In this document: piece by piece, positions 10,767-21,480 of the stretch | How the letters are laid out: every line of letters starts with the position of its first letter | How positions within the stretch are numbered: position 1 is the stretch's first letter | From: Zingiber officinale | Taxonomy: Eukaryota; Streptophyta; Magnoliopsida; Zingiberales; Zingiberaceae | Reading direction: 5' to 3' | Length of the DNA stretch: 64,000 bases | NCBI RefSeq assembly: GCF_018446385.1 | Contig: NC_056002.1 | Location: 34,148,063-34,212,062, forward strand | Translations under genes and position numbers: made by a program | The notes under the pieces: model-generated | The model's database searches: none | Seen by the model: the letters and a program-made list of their open reading frames with translations, nothing else | What the model was told of the DNA's origin: nothing

Positions 10767-13430
10767 TGTAAAATACGATAATGAAATAATAATTAAAAAA
10801 TAGGGTTATTTGACAAATAATCTTATTGAAATTTTTAGGAATTTTTAGAAATTTTCTGGGATTTAATCGGAGCTCGTGTGACGTATTTAGAGGGGATGCA
10901 CTTATGGGCGAGAAAAAGCCTGTTTGGAATACCCGGATGCAGGAGTTGATTAAGGAACTTATCTAGGGTTTAATTGAAAAATCCCTAAGTCCTAAGTTAT
11001 AAAAACCCCTCTTCCCCGAGCCCTCTCCCGCTCATGAATTTCCCACACCCCCGCCGGCTCTCCTCCTCACGCGATTTCTCCCCGAGCCCTTACCCCGCGA
11101 CACCGCCGACTTTCCCCTTTCTCTCTCGGGTCGGGCAGCCCTATCGCCGGACCTCTTCCTCCCCGAGCCACACGTCGCCTGATCTCCTCACGCGGGCACC
11201 ACAACGTCGCTATTCCAACCCTAGTGCCAACAGCCGACCCTTTCCTCTGCCCTTGATCGCTGCCCAACGTTGGCTGCCAAATCTCTGCCCTAGCGCCGGT
11301 TGGCTTCACCCTGTCCTAGCGCCGACAGCTGGATCTCTTCCACCTCCGGCCGCCGAATCTCTTCCACCTCCGACCCCAACAAAAGCTATCCAGTAAGTTT
11401 CTTCCTCGGTAGATACAGATAGAGTTCTAGGTATATTGGGTTCAGATTTTTGTTTGGGAAGAGGTGTGGTATGGATTTTGTTGTGCATATGCTCCTTGTG
11501 ATAGCTATAGAAATTTTGGAACAGAATATGATGGCTGAGACTCGATTGAAATGTTGCTTGACTTCCCCTCTTGTTGTCGTACCTTGTATCAGCTTTGGGA
11601 AGTTTCGATTCAATTTCGAGGTTGTTTCCTTTGTGTTGGTTGGATTTTCTGGTATAGATTTGAGAGGTTGTAAGTTGATTTCTATGAGGTTTGCTCCTTC
11701 ATGATGACTCTGGACCTTTAGTGCAGATTGGTGGGATGAGATTTGATTTTCGAGGTCAAGCTTGTTTCCTTTTATTAATGGGAGTTCTGGACAGGTTTGA
11801 GGGGTTTGGATGGGCTATTCCTTGAGCTTTGTTAACTTATGTTGTCTTTATATTTCTGTGACAGATTTTGGTGGATTTTGAATCAAATCCGAGGTGGTCG
11901 TTGTTTCTTTTCATGTTAGCTAAATCTCCTAGACATATTTGTATATTTTGAATCAACCTCAATATTGTTTTGGTTTTGGAAGATAGCCTTGATCTCTGGA
12001 TAGATTTGGGTGAATTGAGGTTCATAGTTGGATTAGGGCTTTTCCCTAATTAAGTCGGGTTTCGGTTTAGCTAGTGTCGTTTATGAAATTAGCTAAATTG
12101 TACATCACGTGATTTGCAGGACGTTGATTGAAGACGGTTGACACGATCTACATATAAAGGTGGGTACTTCTTGCTTTGTTTTCTTTTAGTACTTTGACCT
12201 TAGTGCATGATTTATTTTGGATAAGGACTGTTTACCTTGACTCCACTCTTACTTTCCTGTGCTTGATACTTCCACTCAAAATCTTTGAGTTACTCGTTTT
12301 TATATCCATACAGTCTCTTGTTGTTGTCCATGATCAGTAGCAGATACTAGAAACTATGTTTGTATGTTTTGACTGTTGCTTATTTACGTACGATATTGAG
12401 CATGCTGACTTCATGTAGCATACCTGTTTCTGCTTATATATATATATATGATGACTGTTGCATTGTTCGCATCATGTCATGGCATGCATGCTGCATCCTC
12501 GGCCACTCATGAGAGTGGTAGCTGGAGTTGATGTCGCTTGTCCTGTCGTGTCGCACTCGGCCACTCGTGTGAGTGGTAGCTGGAGTACGAGCAGCAGGGA
12601 CCCCGTCGCAGATGTAGCTAGTTAGCTACTATGCAACTGTCCCCTCGGCCATTTGTGTGAGTGGTAGCTGGAGTGGTGTACAGTCTGTCACTGACCCGGC
12701 CTCTCGACCATACAGGGGTCATGGTGCGGAGAGGTGGGCGGGAGTGACCATCCGTGCATACGCTGTTATTATATTTGCTATGATTGCTGCTGTTTATATA
12801 TGCTCTTATTGCTTACTTACTGCTGTTGTTCGCATATGCTGATATGCTTGTGTTGAGATATATTCTCGTTTTCGATGTTTAGTCATTGGAAATTTGTATA
12901 TACCTTGCTTATTACCTCTATAGTTATGAGCAGTACTGTAGCAGATTAGTACCAGTTCTGACCTACTATACCTAGCCTAGGATATGGTTCCAGGTATGAG
13001 CATTTATTTTGAGTTCTATTGTAGTATCTGCTATTCCTTTATGAGACTGTATACTCTTGGCTCACTTTCTAGTTAGATGTTATGTTCATGCACTATCTCT
13101 TTCCTTACCCGCTGAGTTCCAATGCTCACCACCTCGCAAATTGGTTTTCTTTCGCCAGGTAACAGGTAGATGAGTCATGGATGCTTGGAGAGTCTCAGCT
13201 GCCAGTCCCACGACACACTCGAGGATAGTTTCTTTTTCTTGTTTTGGTTGCTAGCACTATTTATGTTTTGGTTTTGTGAACTTGGTATTGTATGCTTCGA
13301 TATGGATTTTGGAGTCTAGTCTGGTGGTTGCAGGTAATTTAGTTAGTGACTTTGTCGGTCATACATTTGTTTCTCTTGTGATTTCCGCTGCGTTTACATC
13401 CAGCCGTGTATGTGGTACTTATCCATCTTT
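10767..13430 (+). mobile_element. Chromovirus-like (Tekay/Del-type) LTR, 3' end cut off
   Basis: Begins TGTAAAATAC, as does the better-bounded LTR at 59183-61962, and shares its order: a 5' stretch with TTTTTAGAAATTTTCTG, a TATA box (TATAAAAA at 10998-11005), a C-rich block, an intron-like GT-rich stretch, and a CTCGGCCACTC hairpin block at about 12500-12680. No Gypsy coding region follows, so it is a solo or truncated LTR. It interrupts the CACTA element on the left. On the right it runs into the minus-strand gag-only element near 13430, and its terminal CA was not found. Lineage naming is by LTR style only. The open frames inside it (11034-11396 and others) are not supported as genes. Confidence 0.6.
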
Positions 13431-14608
13431 CAATTATGTGGTACCACAAGATCCAGACCTCCCTAGACCGATCAGCATCCCCTCTGATCGGTTCACAAAG
13501 CTCTGATAAGAATTTCTGATTTTTCTCCCGAAATTCAGAAACCCCTAAAAAATCACAGAAAATTTCAAAAATTGTAAAATTTTGAGGATACATTCGTCAT
13601 AACATATATTATCATGGAAAAATAGTTTTCTATGAAAATAACTTCCATTTTTAAATCTTGATACAAAGTTCGAAAGACTTTGAAATAGTTCAAGGTTAAT
13701 CCATCTTTGTATCAACTTGCTCAATGATGAATACTATCACTAGAAAAGCTTCATCAAGGTTTTTCAAATCAATTTTGAAATGATTTTAAACCATTTAATT
13801 TAGGACCACAATCTTAGGGCTAAGTGTACATGACTTGTACGCAAGCTTTCCCTATGATCCTTAATTTCGAATTAGGCTCATCTAGGTACAAGAATTATGC
13901 ACCTTGATCCTAACTCATAATCCTAATATCTCACACACATCTAAGGTGTATCAAACACATCCAAGTCAATTTTGATGTGAGATATGGGTTTAGGTCATCT
14001 TAAGCTAAGTTCTCATGCATTTTCTAAACAACAATTTGATCTCCATATCAAATTGTGTTTTTATCCTTAAATCAATTTAATTGATCATACATGCAAGAGA
14101 TGATGACATGACATAAAATAATATCATAAGTGGGAACATGTGCCAATGTCATGATGTCATGACATAAAGTATGAAACTTAAATAAGGCATGACATATAAC
14201 TAACCTAAGCATTATCATGACATTTCAAATGATAGTAAATTAGATATGATGTCATGACATGGCATATGGCAAACAATATATAGCAAATAACATATAAAGG
14301 TATAGAAAATACCTAATTCTAGCTTTAGTTGTCATTTTTGATAATTTTGATCATTTTGCCATAAATTCTATATTCCTAAGTGTAATAGATCTAAAATCAT
14401 ATACTAAATATTTTTAGATCACTATGTGTCAATTAGATTGACCATAGAAAATTCCTCAAATGTGGTTGACACATCCTAATCACCTTAGGAATAATTTTTT
14501 AATTTCATTTTCAAGGCTTGGTTATACCTTGAAACTTCCTAAAATGCCACCTTGTGCCATGATTAGGTTAACTACCTATCCAAATAAGGTGGGCACCCAC
14601 TAAACCAT

Positions 14609-16076
14609 CTAGCGTGATGAAATCACGCTCCTAGGAACCCAACACCTATTTGAGCTCATTGGGTTCACTAAATATTCACTAGGGATGACTTCCCTAGCAA
14701 CCCTCCTAATGACCCTCCTAGGCTTTAAAGCCTTGGTCATTTGGGACTCATCAAGATCAACTCTAGGGGTGACTCCCCTTGTGACCTTGGTGATGGTCTT
14801 CCTAATCCTAGGTCTTGTTCCATAATCGAATGGAACATTATGGTAAGTGGGCTTGACCACTTGAGACTTAGGTTTGTGACTCAAACCTCTCATGTCCTTG
14901 GGCTTTTCCTTTTGACCCTTAGACCCTAGAGTTGACTTCTCCAAATTCTTAAGAGTCTTTTCTAAGGTGTCAAGTCTTGACCTCAAGACTTGATTTTCCT
15001 TCTCTAATACCTCAAGTTTTAATTTGTCATTTTTCTTTGAGGTATTCCTAGGCATATGTCTAGTTGTTTTGGGATTCCTATCTATGTTTTCCTTAACCTT
15101 AGATGAGTTAATTATAGGGTTGGCATTTCTAGTATTATCCTTACCTAGACTAACATGTTTGGCACCTAAGCACATGTATCGGTTTCTATGGTTATCATGC
15201 TTATCATCATTGGCAATTGCAATAAAGCTACTAGCATGTTTCTTATTAGAATTGCAATAATGTGCCTTAAAGGGTACCTTAGGCCTTAGCTCCCCCTATA
15301 GATGTGCTTGGTCTCTTGTCCTTGTGAGGTTGCCTCCCCCTCGGGCATTGGCTCCTATAATGTCCCCTTTGCTTGCATTGGAAGCACACCACGTGCTCCT
15401 TGCCCTTGCGTATCGGGACTCCGGCTTCCTTGACCTTTGGCGCCGGTGGAGTCTTCCTAATCCTCTTTGGACATTTACTCTTGTAATGCCCATATTCCCT
15501 ACACTCAAAGCACATTATATGTAATTTATTTGAAATTAAGTTGCTTGAGTTACCTAAGGTTGAGGATGGATATACGCTTTCTTCTTCATCCCTTCCGGAG
15601 GTAGAGGCTTCTTCTTGCACCAATCTTGATGAAGAACTCTCCTCCTCTTCTTCCTTAGATGTTGAGTAGCCCTCAACTTCTAATTCCATACCTCCATGAT
15701 GTGAGCTACTTGGCTCACTTGACTCCTCTTCATGACTTGAATTGGAGCTCTCCTCATGGAACTTAGCCAAGTTGTTCCACAACTCCTTGGCATCGTTGTA
15801 TCCACCTATCTTACACAAGATATCATTAGGTAATGAAAATTCAAGGATTTTCGTTACCTCGTCATTGATTGTGGATTGGTGGATTTGTTCCTTCGTCCAC
15901 TTCTTCTTCTCGAGAGGTTCTCCCTTTTTATCCACCGGAGGAGTAAAACCTACTCGTACACAATTCCAATTCACTAGGTTAGTCATAAGAAAATACTTCA
16001 TTCTTACCTTCCAATACACGAAGTCATCGCGATCGTAGAAGGGTGGAATCGTGATGTCTTCTCCAAGTAGATCCAT
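14609..16076 (-). pseudogene. gag: Gag of the minus-strand gag-only element
   Basis: The first frame (16076-15279) opens MDLLGEDITIPPFYDRDDF and contains VYWKVRMKYFL and NDILCKIGGYNDAKELWNNL, a UBN2-type gag core. A Ser/Glu-rich linker follows, then two zinc knuckles, CFECREYGHYKSKC and CFQCKQRGHYRSQC. After a stop at 15279 a second frame (15175-14609) carries a likely coiled coil, ENQVLRSRLDTLEKTL, and a basic tail ending RCWVPRSVISSR. The same order occurs in the plus-strand copy, so the two frames are parts of one gag-like protein separated by mutation. Two knuckles and the long basic tail are unusual. No protease motif follows where a Copia protease would be expected. Confidence 0.75.
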
Positions 16077-16124
16077 TCTCTAGCTTGTGCTCCCCCGGGT
16101 GTTAATCCGACGAAGAGCAACCTT

Positions 16125-16136
16125 GCTCTGATACCA
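16125..16136 (-). other. Primer-binding site of the minus-strand element
   Basis: GCTCTGATACCA here is the complement of TGGTATCAGAGC, the Copia initiator-tRNA-Met site. It lies next to the LTR end (TAACA on the minus strand, complement of 16139-16143). Confidence 0.85.
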
Positions 16137-16775
16137 CTTGTTAGGACCTTCGGATGAGGCTAGAGAGGGGGGGTGTGAATAGCCGACCTCAAATTATCGT
16201 TTCTTCCTACAATTTAGGTTAGCGCAGCGGAAATACAATGTAGAAACGAAAGTGGAGAAGATCAAACCTCAAACACGATGATGTAACGAGGTTCGGAGAT
16301 GATACTCCTACTCCTCTGCGTGTCCGTAAGGTGGACGAAGCCTATCAATCCGTCGGTGGATGAGACCCCGGATAACCGGCTAATATGAACTCCTTTTGGG
16401 TGGAGAAACCTCGCCACAATCTCTTTTGCAACAGCAATAAAGGAGAACAAGAAATAAATCAAGAAACAATGGATAATATGAATGTAAATACACTCTACCA
16501 AGTTTGCTTGCCTTCTTCTCGTTGACTGGAGTCCGTTGATGAAGCAACAACTTCACGGATGATGCCAACAGCAGCTGATCAACCAGTCGAGGGAAGCTCA
16601 CACGAAGCTTCAGCAAAGAGGAGCTCAGCAAAGCTCAAATCGCAGTAAGGAGGAAGAGCAAGAACTGTCCTATAGAGGCCCTCGACCTCGATATATATCC
16701 TGTACCTGTTGCACCTGTGAAGAAGACAAAGATCAACACAGAAATCTAGCCGTTGTGTCGCAACGGCTAGGCCTG

Positions 16776-17065
16776 GACCGATCAGGCTCCACCCTGATCG
16801 GTCTGGGAGCCATCTGATCGGTCTGTGGACCGATCAGGCCCTAGGCTGATCGGTCCCCAGACCGGTCAGCCATCTCTGTGAAGGTTGGCTTTAAAGGCCT
16901 GATCGGTCTGTGGACCGATCATGCAACGATCAGTAGCTTCCTGATCGTTTTCTGATCGGTCTGTGGACCGATCAGATAACCTACAGCGAACCACTGTTTG
17001 GTTACTGATCGGTCACCAGACCGATCAGATAAACCTGAGTATCACTGAATCGGTCACCAGACCGA
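16776..17065. repeat. Perfect GATCGGTC stem / four-base-loop palindromes
   Basis: Examples: stem CTGATCGGTC, loop TGTG, stem GACCGATCAG; the same stem with loop ACCA. At least five related hairpins occur in about 290 bp, with conserved stems and varying loops. Confidence 0.8.
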
Positions 17066-17099
17066 TCCAATGCCTTAGAGCTTCCCAGCCCTAAATCCT

Positions 17100-17730
17100 A
17101 AAGCCTTCCCGGTCTAGAGAACGAGCTACCGAGCCCTCTCTGACCTAGTCTAGAGAAACGAGCTACCGAGCCCTCTCCGACTTCCATGTCCGATCCAGAG
17201 AACAAGCTACCGAGCCCTCTCTGACCTAGTCCGGAGAACGAGCTACCGAGCCCTCTCTGATTTCCACGTCCGGTCCAGAGAACGAGCTACCGAGCCCTCT
17301 CTGACCTAGTCTGGAGAACGAGCTACCGAGCCCTCTCTGACTTCATCTGCTCCAGAGAACGAGCTACCGAGCCCTCTCTGACCTAGTCCGGAGAACGAGC
17401 TACCGAGCCCTCTCCGACTTCATCCGGTCCAGAGAACGAGCTACCGAGCCCTCTCTGACCTAGTCCGGAGAACGAGTTACCGAGCCCTCTCCGACTTCAT
17501 CCGGTCAAGAGAACGAGCTACCGAGCCCTCTCTGACCTAGTCCGGAGAACGAGCTACCGAGCCCTCTCCAACTCTGTCTGGTCCAGAGAACGAGCTCCCG
17601 AGCCCTCTCTGACCTAGTCTGGAGAACGAGCTGCCGAGCCCTCTCCGACTTCGTCTAGTCCAGAGAACGAGCTCCCGAGCCCTCTCTGACCTAGTCCGGA
17701 GAACGAGCTACCGAGCTCTCTCCGACTCCT
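17100..17730. repeat. Tandem array of ~38-bp units in the minus-element LTR
   Basis: About 16 copies of a unit close to AGAACGAGCTACCGAGCCC followed by TCTCTGACC and a variable spacer. Two alternating spacer types give a ~75-bp higher-order period. This is an LTR minisatellite; the open frame across it (17614-17796) is not considered coding. Confidence 0.85.
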
Positions 17731-18073
17731 CATGCCAAGCTTCCATACTTGGACTTCTCCCGTGCCAAGCTCCCTGCTTGGACTTTTCCGTGCCAAGTCT
17801 CCATACTTGGACTTTTCCCCGTGCCAAGCTCCCTTCTTGGACTTTTCCGTACCAAGTCTCCATACTTGGACTTTTCCCGTATCAAGTCAACTCAAGTCGG
17901 GTCAACCAGGTCAACCTTGACCGAAGGTTGCAACCACAATCTCCCAAGTTTGTATTCTTGTCAAACATCAAGATACAACTTTTCTATTCTCGTCAAACAT
18001 CAAAATACAACTCGAGTCAGGTCAACTCGAGTCGGGTCAACCAGGTCAACCTTGACCTAAGGTTGCACCAACA

Positions 18074-18533
18074 CTGGTGAGTGAAGCCAGGCAGAAGAAA
18101 GTCCTGGTGAGTGAAGCCAGGTGAAAATCCTAGTGAGTGAAGCTAGGTGAAAGACCTGGTGAGTGAAGCCAGGCAGAAGAGAAGTCCTAGTGAGTGAAGC
18201 TAGGCAGATTGGAAGTCCTGGTGAGTGAAGCCAGGCAGGAGAAAGTCCTGGTGAGTGAAGCCAGGCAGAAGAGAAGTCCTAGTAGTGAAGCTAGGCAGAT
18301 TGGAAGTCCTGGTGAGTGAAGCCAGGCAGAAAAAAAGTCCTGGTGAGTGAAGCCAGGCAGAAGAGAAGTCCTAGTGAGTGAAGCTAGGCAGATTGGAAGT
18401 CCTGGTGAGTGAAGCCAGGCAGAAGAAAGTCCTGGTGAGTGAAGCCAGGCAGAAGAAAATCCTGGTGAGTGAAGCCAGGTGAAAATCCTAATGAGTGAAG
18501 CTAGGTGAAAGACCTGGTGAGTGAAGCCAGGCA
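18074..18533. repeat. Hairpin minisatellite, 5' LTR copy
   Basis: About 15 units of ~30 bp. Each holds CCTGGTGAGTGAAGCCAGG or CCTAGTGAGTGAAGCTAGG, that is a 5-bp stem around the constant loop TGAGTGAAG. The stem changes as a pair (G-C to A-T) between the two unit types. Apparent ORFs across it on the minus strand (18187-18654) are repeats read through, not a gene. Confidence 0.85.
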
Positions 18534-18542
18534 CGGGAAAAT

Positions 18543-18742
18543 CCAAATGGGTCAAGATTGACCAGACATCTGGTGGAAGTCCAAGTAGGTCAAGGGAGTG
18601 ACCGGATACTTGGCACGAAGAGAAAAGTCCAAGTAGGTCAAAGGGATTGACCAAACACTTGGTGAGAGAGTCCTAGCAGGTCAAGGGAGTGACCAGATGC
18701 TAGGCATGATGTACCAACAGGTCAGGGTTGACCGAATGTTGG
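18543..18742. repeat. Five consecutive two-tier hairpins
   Basis: Outer stems in order: CCAAATG/CATCTGG (18543, one mismatch here, perfect as CCAGATG in the 3' LTR), CCAAGTA/TACTTGG (18581), CCAAGTA/CACTTGG (18629; CCAAGTG in the 3' LTR), CCTAGCA/TGCTAGG (18672), CCAACA/TGTTGG (18713). Each encloses a related inner stem close to GGTCAA/TTGACC. The outer stems differ in sequence but keep pairing. Confidence 0.8.
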
Positions 18743-19596
18743 TTTGAGAGGCTTGGGACTTGGTTTTGGGAAAAAACCAAGAGCTGGATCGATCAGTGGA
18801 TCGATCCAGGAGCTGGATCGATCAGTGGATCGATCCAGGCTTTTTACTAGCGAACAGAAAGCCTCTGGATCGATCAGTGGATAGATCCAGGCCTTTCCCA
18901 GCGAACAGAAAGCCTCTGGATCGATCCGTGGATCGATCCAGAGGTCCCAATCGATCAGCCGATCGATTGGGACGCTACTGGTTCGCGCGATAAGCACTGG
19001 ATTGATCCGTGGATCGATCCAGGCATTTTCCCAGAGCACAGAGGCGCTCTGGATCGATCCGTGGATCGATTCCAAAGCCTCCCCGATCTATTGGGAGCTT
19101 TCGAATCGATCGGGATCCGACCGTTGCGTCGTATTTGAGCTGCAGGCGTGCGATGGCTGCAGAAGAACTTCACCAGCGACTCCACAGAGCTCTCCACGCC
19201 AGTTCTTGAGGTTCTTGGAGGTTCTTCCAAGTCAAGAGGCGGATCTATTGCAAGAGGAAGAAAGCTAGGGTTAGGGTTTTCTTGTACTCATTGTAAGCTT
19301 TGTGCTTGTATTTTGTATCCTTTCCCCTTCCTCTTGTAGTGTGAACTTGTAGGGCTTCTCCGCCTTCGGTAGTTACCGAAAAGGAGGATTTTCTTAGTGG
19401 AGGGTGCGTGAGTAGGTGTGGATTCTTGGACTAGTCACCTCTTGTGAGGTGGATACCAAGTAAACCAACCTTGTTAGCGTTGTGTGGTTTGTTTCTTGTA
19501 TTTCCGCTGCGCATCTTTGAAGAAACAAGCAATGACGAGCACCTAGCACGCGATGAGCTATTCACCCCCCTCTAGCTACTTTTCGGTCCCAACAAG

Positions 19597-19608
19597 TGGT
19601 ATCAGAGC
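19597..19608 (+). other. Primer-binding site of the plus-strand gag-only element
   Basis: TGGTATCAGAGC two bases after the LTR terminus CCCAACA, as in the minus-strand relative. It supports Copia ancestry although pol is absent. Confidence 0.9.
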
Positions 19609-19669
19609 AAGGTCGCTCTTCACCGGAATCATCGCCGGAAGGGGCAAACAAAACAAGCAAAGCTAGAGG

Positions 19670-21480
19670 GTGAAGAAGTTGGAGCAAAATTCTACAAGTC
19701 GAAGACTTCATCAAGAAGCTCAACTTCAAATGGAATTCCGAGATGGACTCGGATTCGACACGAGGGTGCCTCCACCATACACATCTACAAGCTTCGATCT
19801 TTGGAAATCAAGGATCGAAAACTTCTTAATGGTGGAGATAGAGCAATGGTTTGCTCTCATGGAAGGTTTTGAAGCTCCCACAAATTCCAAGGGCAAAGTA
19901 CTCAAGAGGAGCAAGTGGAGCCAAGACCAAATCCAAAGGTGCAAGGCCAATGACAGAGTGACCTAGCTTTTGGTCAATTTATTGCCAAGCACCATCCTTT
20001 GCAAAATTGGAGAATTTGAAGATGCAAAGGAATTATGGAGTAAATTGGCCAAGCTTCATGAAGAGATCCCCTCCACTGTACAAGAGCAAGAAGAATCTAG
20101 AGAGGGTGACTCTTTGGAGCAAGACCAAGAGGAGGACTCCGAGGTTGAGAGAGGCTCAACCTCCAAAGAAGAAGTCCAAGAAGAAGCTTCATCTTCAAGG
20201 GAGTGCAATGAAGAGAACAAGGAGGGAGCATACTCCTTGTTCCATGTACAAGATGATGAAGCCACCACCTCTAGGATTGAGGGGGAGTGTAGATCAATGA
20301 ACCCGGAGCAAGAAGAGGCCTCTACATCCGGGTAAGTGAAGAAGAAGAAGATGGTGCCACCTCCAAAATTTAAGAAATATCAAATGGAGGAGCAAGTGTC
20401 ATCCCTACACAAGAAGGTATAAATGTTTCAATTAAAAATAAAAATTATATAATATGTTTTGAGTGTAGGGAAAGTGGGCATTATAAGAGCAAGTGTCCCA
20501 ACTTGGCCAAGAAGAAGGGTCAAGTGACACAAAAAGGCAAAGAGAAGCCCAAGGAGACCACCCCCGGGACAAAGAAGAGCAAGGAGCACATTGTGTGCTT
20601 CTTGTGTCAACAAAAAGGGCATTACCAAAGTCAATGCCCCAAGAGGAAGAAGATGGTCAAGGCTCATGAAGGAAGCTCAACTCAAGGGGGAGCCTCCAAG
20701 GTAAAAAGGAAGGTATCTTTTATTGAGCCTATTCCCTTGCAAAATGGTAAAAAGCATGCTAGGTCAAATTTATATCATTTTAATGCTATTTACCATGAAA
20801 ATAGGAAGCATGATAACATTAAGGAAAATCATGTAGCTTATCATGCTAAGACTACCACACCTAGGATTAGGAAGATGGATAAAAATCTAGGCAATCACAC
20901 TAAGGACCATAGTTATAAGCCTAGAAACAAAAATGCTCATGGGTGTAATGAAAAATCAAAATCTAAAGATTTAATGATAGAAAATCAAGTCTTGAGGTCA
21001 AGACTTGACAAACTAGAAAAGACCCTAAAAAGGATGGAAAATATCCTTAAAGGGAAAAATGAGCAAAATCTAGGTTTAAGATAACAAGGGTCATCCAAGG
21101 GCCATAGAGGTTTGGGATACAAACCTAAAATCAAAAAGGATGTACCTACTTACCATAGGGTTCCATATAGCTATGGAACCAACCCTAAGTCTAGAAGTCA
21201 AGTCAAGGATACAAGGGAAGTCATCCCTAGAAGTATCTTTGCAACAACAAATGTGACTAAGACTTCTAATAAGTCTAAGAAAGTCACTAACAAGGTCATA
21301 AGGGAGGCTATCCCTAGAGTTGACCTAGAAAATGTTACCAAGGCTTCTAAGAAGCCCAACAAGGTCACTAGGAAGGTAGCTAGGGAAGTTATTCCTAGTG
21401 AGTAGCTAGAGCATCCAAGGAGCAACAATAGGTGTTGGGTTCCTAGGAGTATCTTCTCTACCCCATAGATGGGTTAGAGA
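19670..21480 (+). pseudogene. gag: Gag of the plus-strand gag-only element, broken
   Basis: Pieces in order: FDLWKSRIENFLMVEIEQWF (about 19793-19850), a stop at 19966, then STILCKIGEFEDAKELWSKL, a Glu/Ser-rich linker to a stop at 20335, a first knuckle CFECRESGHYKSKC spanning about 20457-20500 in another frame, a second knuckle CFLCQQKGHYQSQC (about 20598-20640), the coiled-coil segment ENQVLRSRLDKLEKTLKRME (about 20980-21040), and a basic tail to RCWVPRSIFSTP. Residue order matches the minus-strand copy throughout. At least four stops or frame changes separate the pieces. No protease, integrase or RT follows. Confidence 0.8.

Larger units (their letters stand above)
13430..18073 (-). mobile_element. 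Gag-only Copia-type element (TR-GAG-like), minus strand, 3' end missing
   Basis: On the minus strand: a 5' LTR (18073 to 16139), primer-binding site (complement of 16125-16136), a gag region (16076 to 14609), then non-coding DNA with many ATGACATCATG-like words, and a cut-off near 13430 without a 3' LTR. No protease, integrase or reverse transcriptase is present. The layout matches the plus-strand element that follows it, so the absence of pol is a shared feature and not a local deletion. It would have to borrow enzymes from a full element. Confidence 0.75.
16139..18073 (-). repeat. 5' LTR of the minus-strand gag-only element
   Basis: On the minus strand it runs from TGTTGGTGCAACC (complement of 18061-18073) to ...CCTAACA, about 1.94 kb, with TG and CA termini. 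It contains three repeat blocks: CCAAGC/T hairpins (17734-17872), a tandem array (about 17100-17730) and perfect GATCGGTC hairpins (16776-17065). Its terminal sequence matches the 3' LTR start of the plus element (TGTTGGTGCAACATCCC at 23828), showing common descent. Confidence 0.8.
18074..19594 (+). repeat. 5' LTR (truncated) of the plus-strand gag-only element
   Basis: Starts inside the minisatellite and ends TCGGTCCCAACA at 19594, just before the primer-binding site. It matches the 3' LTR in order: minisatellite, five two-tier hairpins (18543-18742), GATCGATC palindromes (about 18780-19110), a GC-rich block with ATGGCTGCAGAAGAACTTCACC, and the TTGTAAGCTTTGTGCTTGTA region near the RNA end. 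The minisatellite is about 460 bp here against about 870 bp in the 3' LTR. Confidence 0.85.

Noticed and set aside
11034..11396. 120-codon Pro/Ser-rich frame after a TATA box
   Set aside because: Part of the chromovirus-like LTR leader; no homologous frame in the second LTR at 59290-59600, where the sequence differs.
18074..18533. Regular ~30-bp repeats considered as a CRISPR array
   Set aside because: Spacers are near-identical, the host is a plant, and the repeats lie inside an LTR; this is a minisatellite.
18187..18654. 155-codon minus-strand frame with repeated FTHQ/ASLTR words (and the similar frame at 24624-24887)
   Set aside because: It is the LTR hairpin minisatellite read through; unit length close to a multiple of three keeps frames open. 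No family resemblance.
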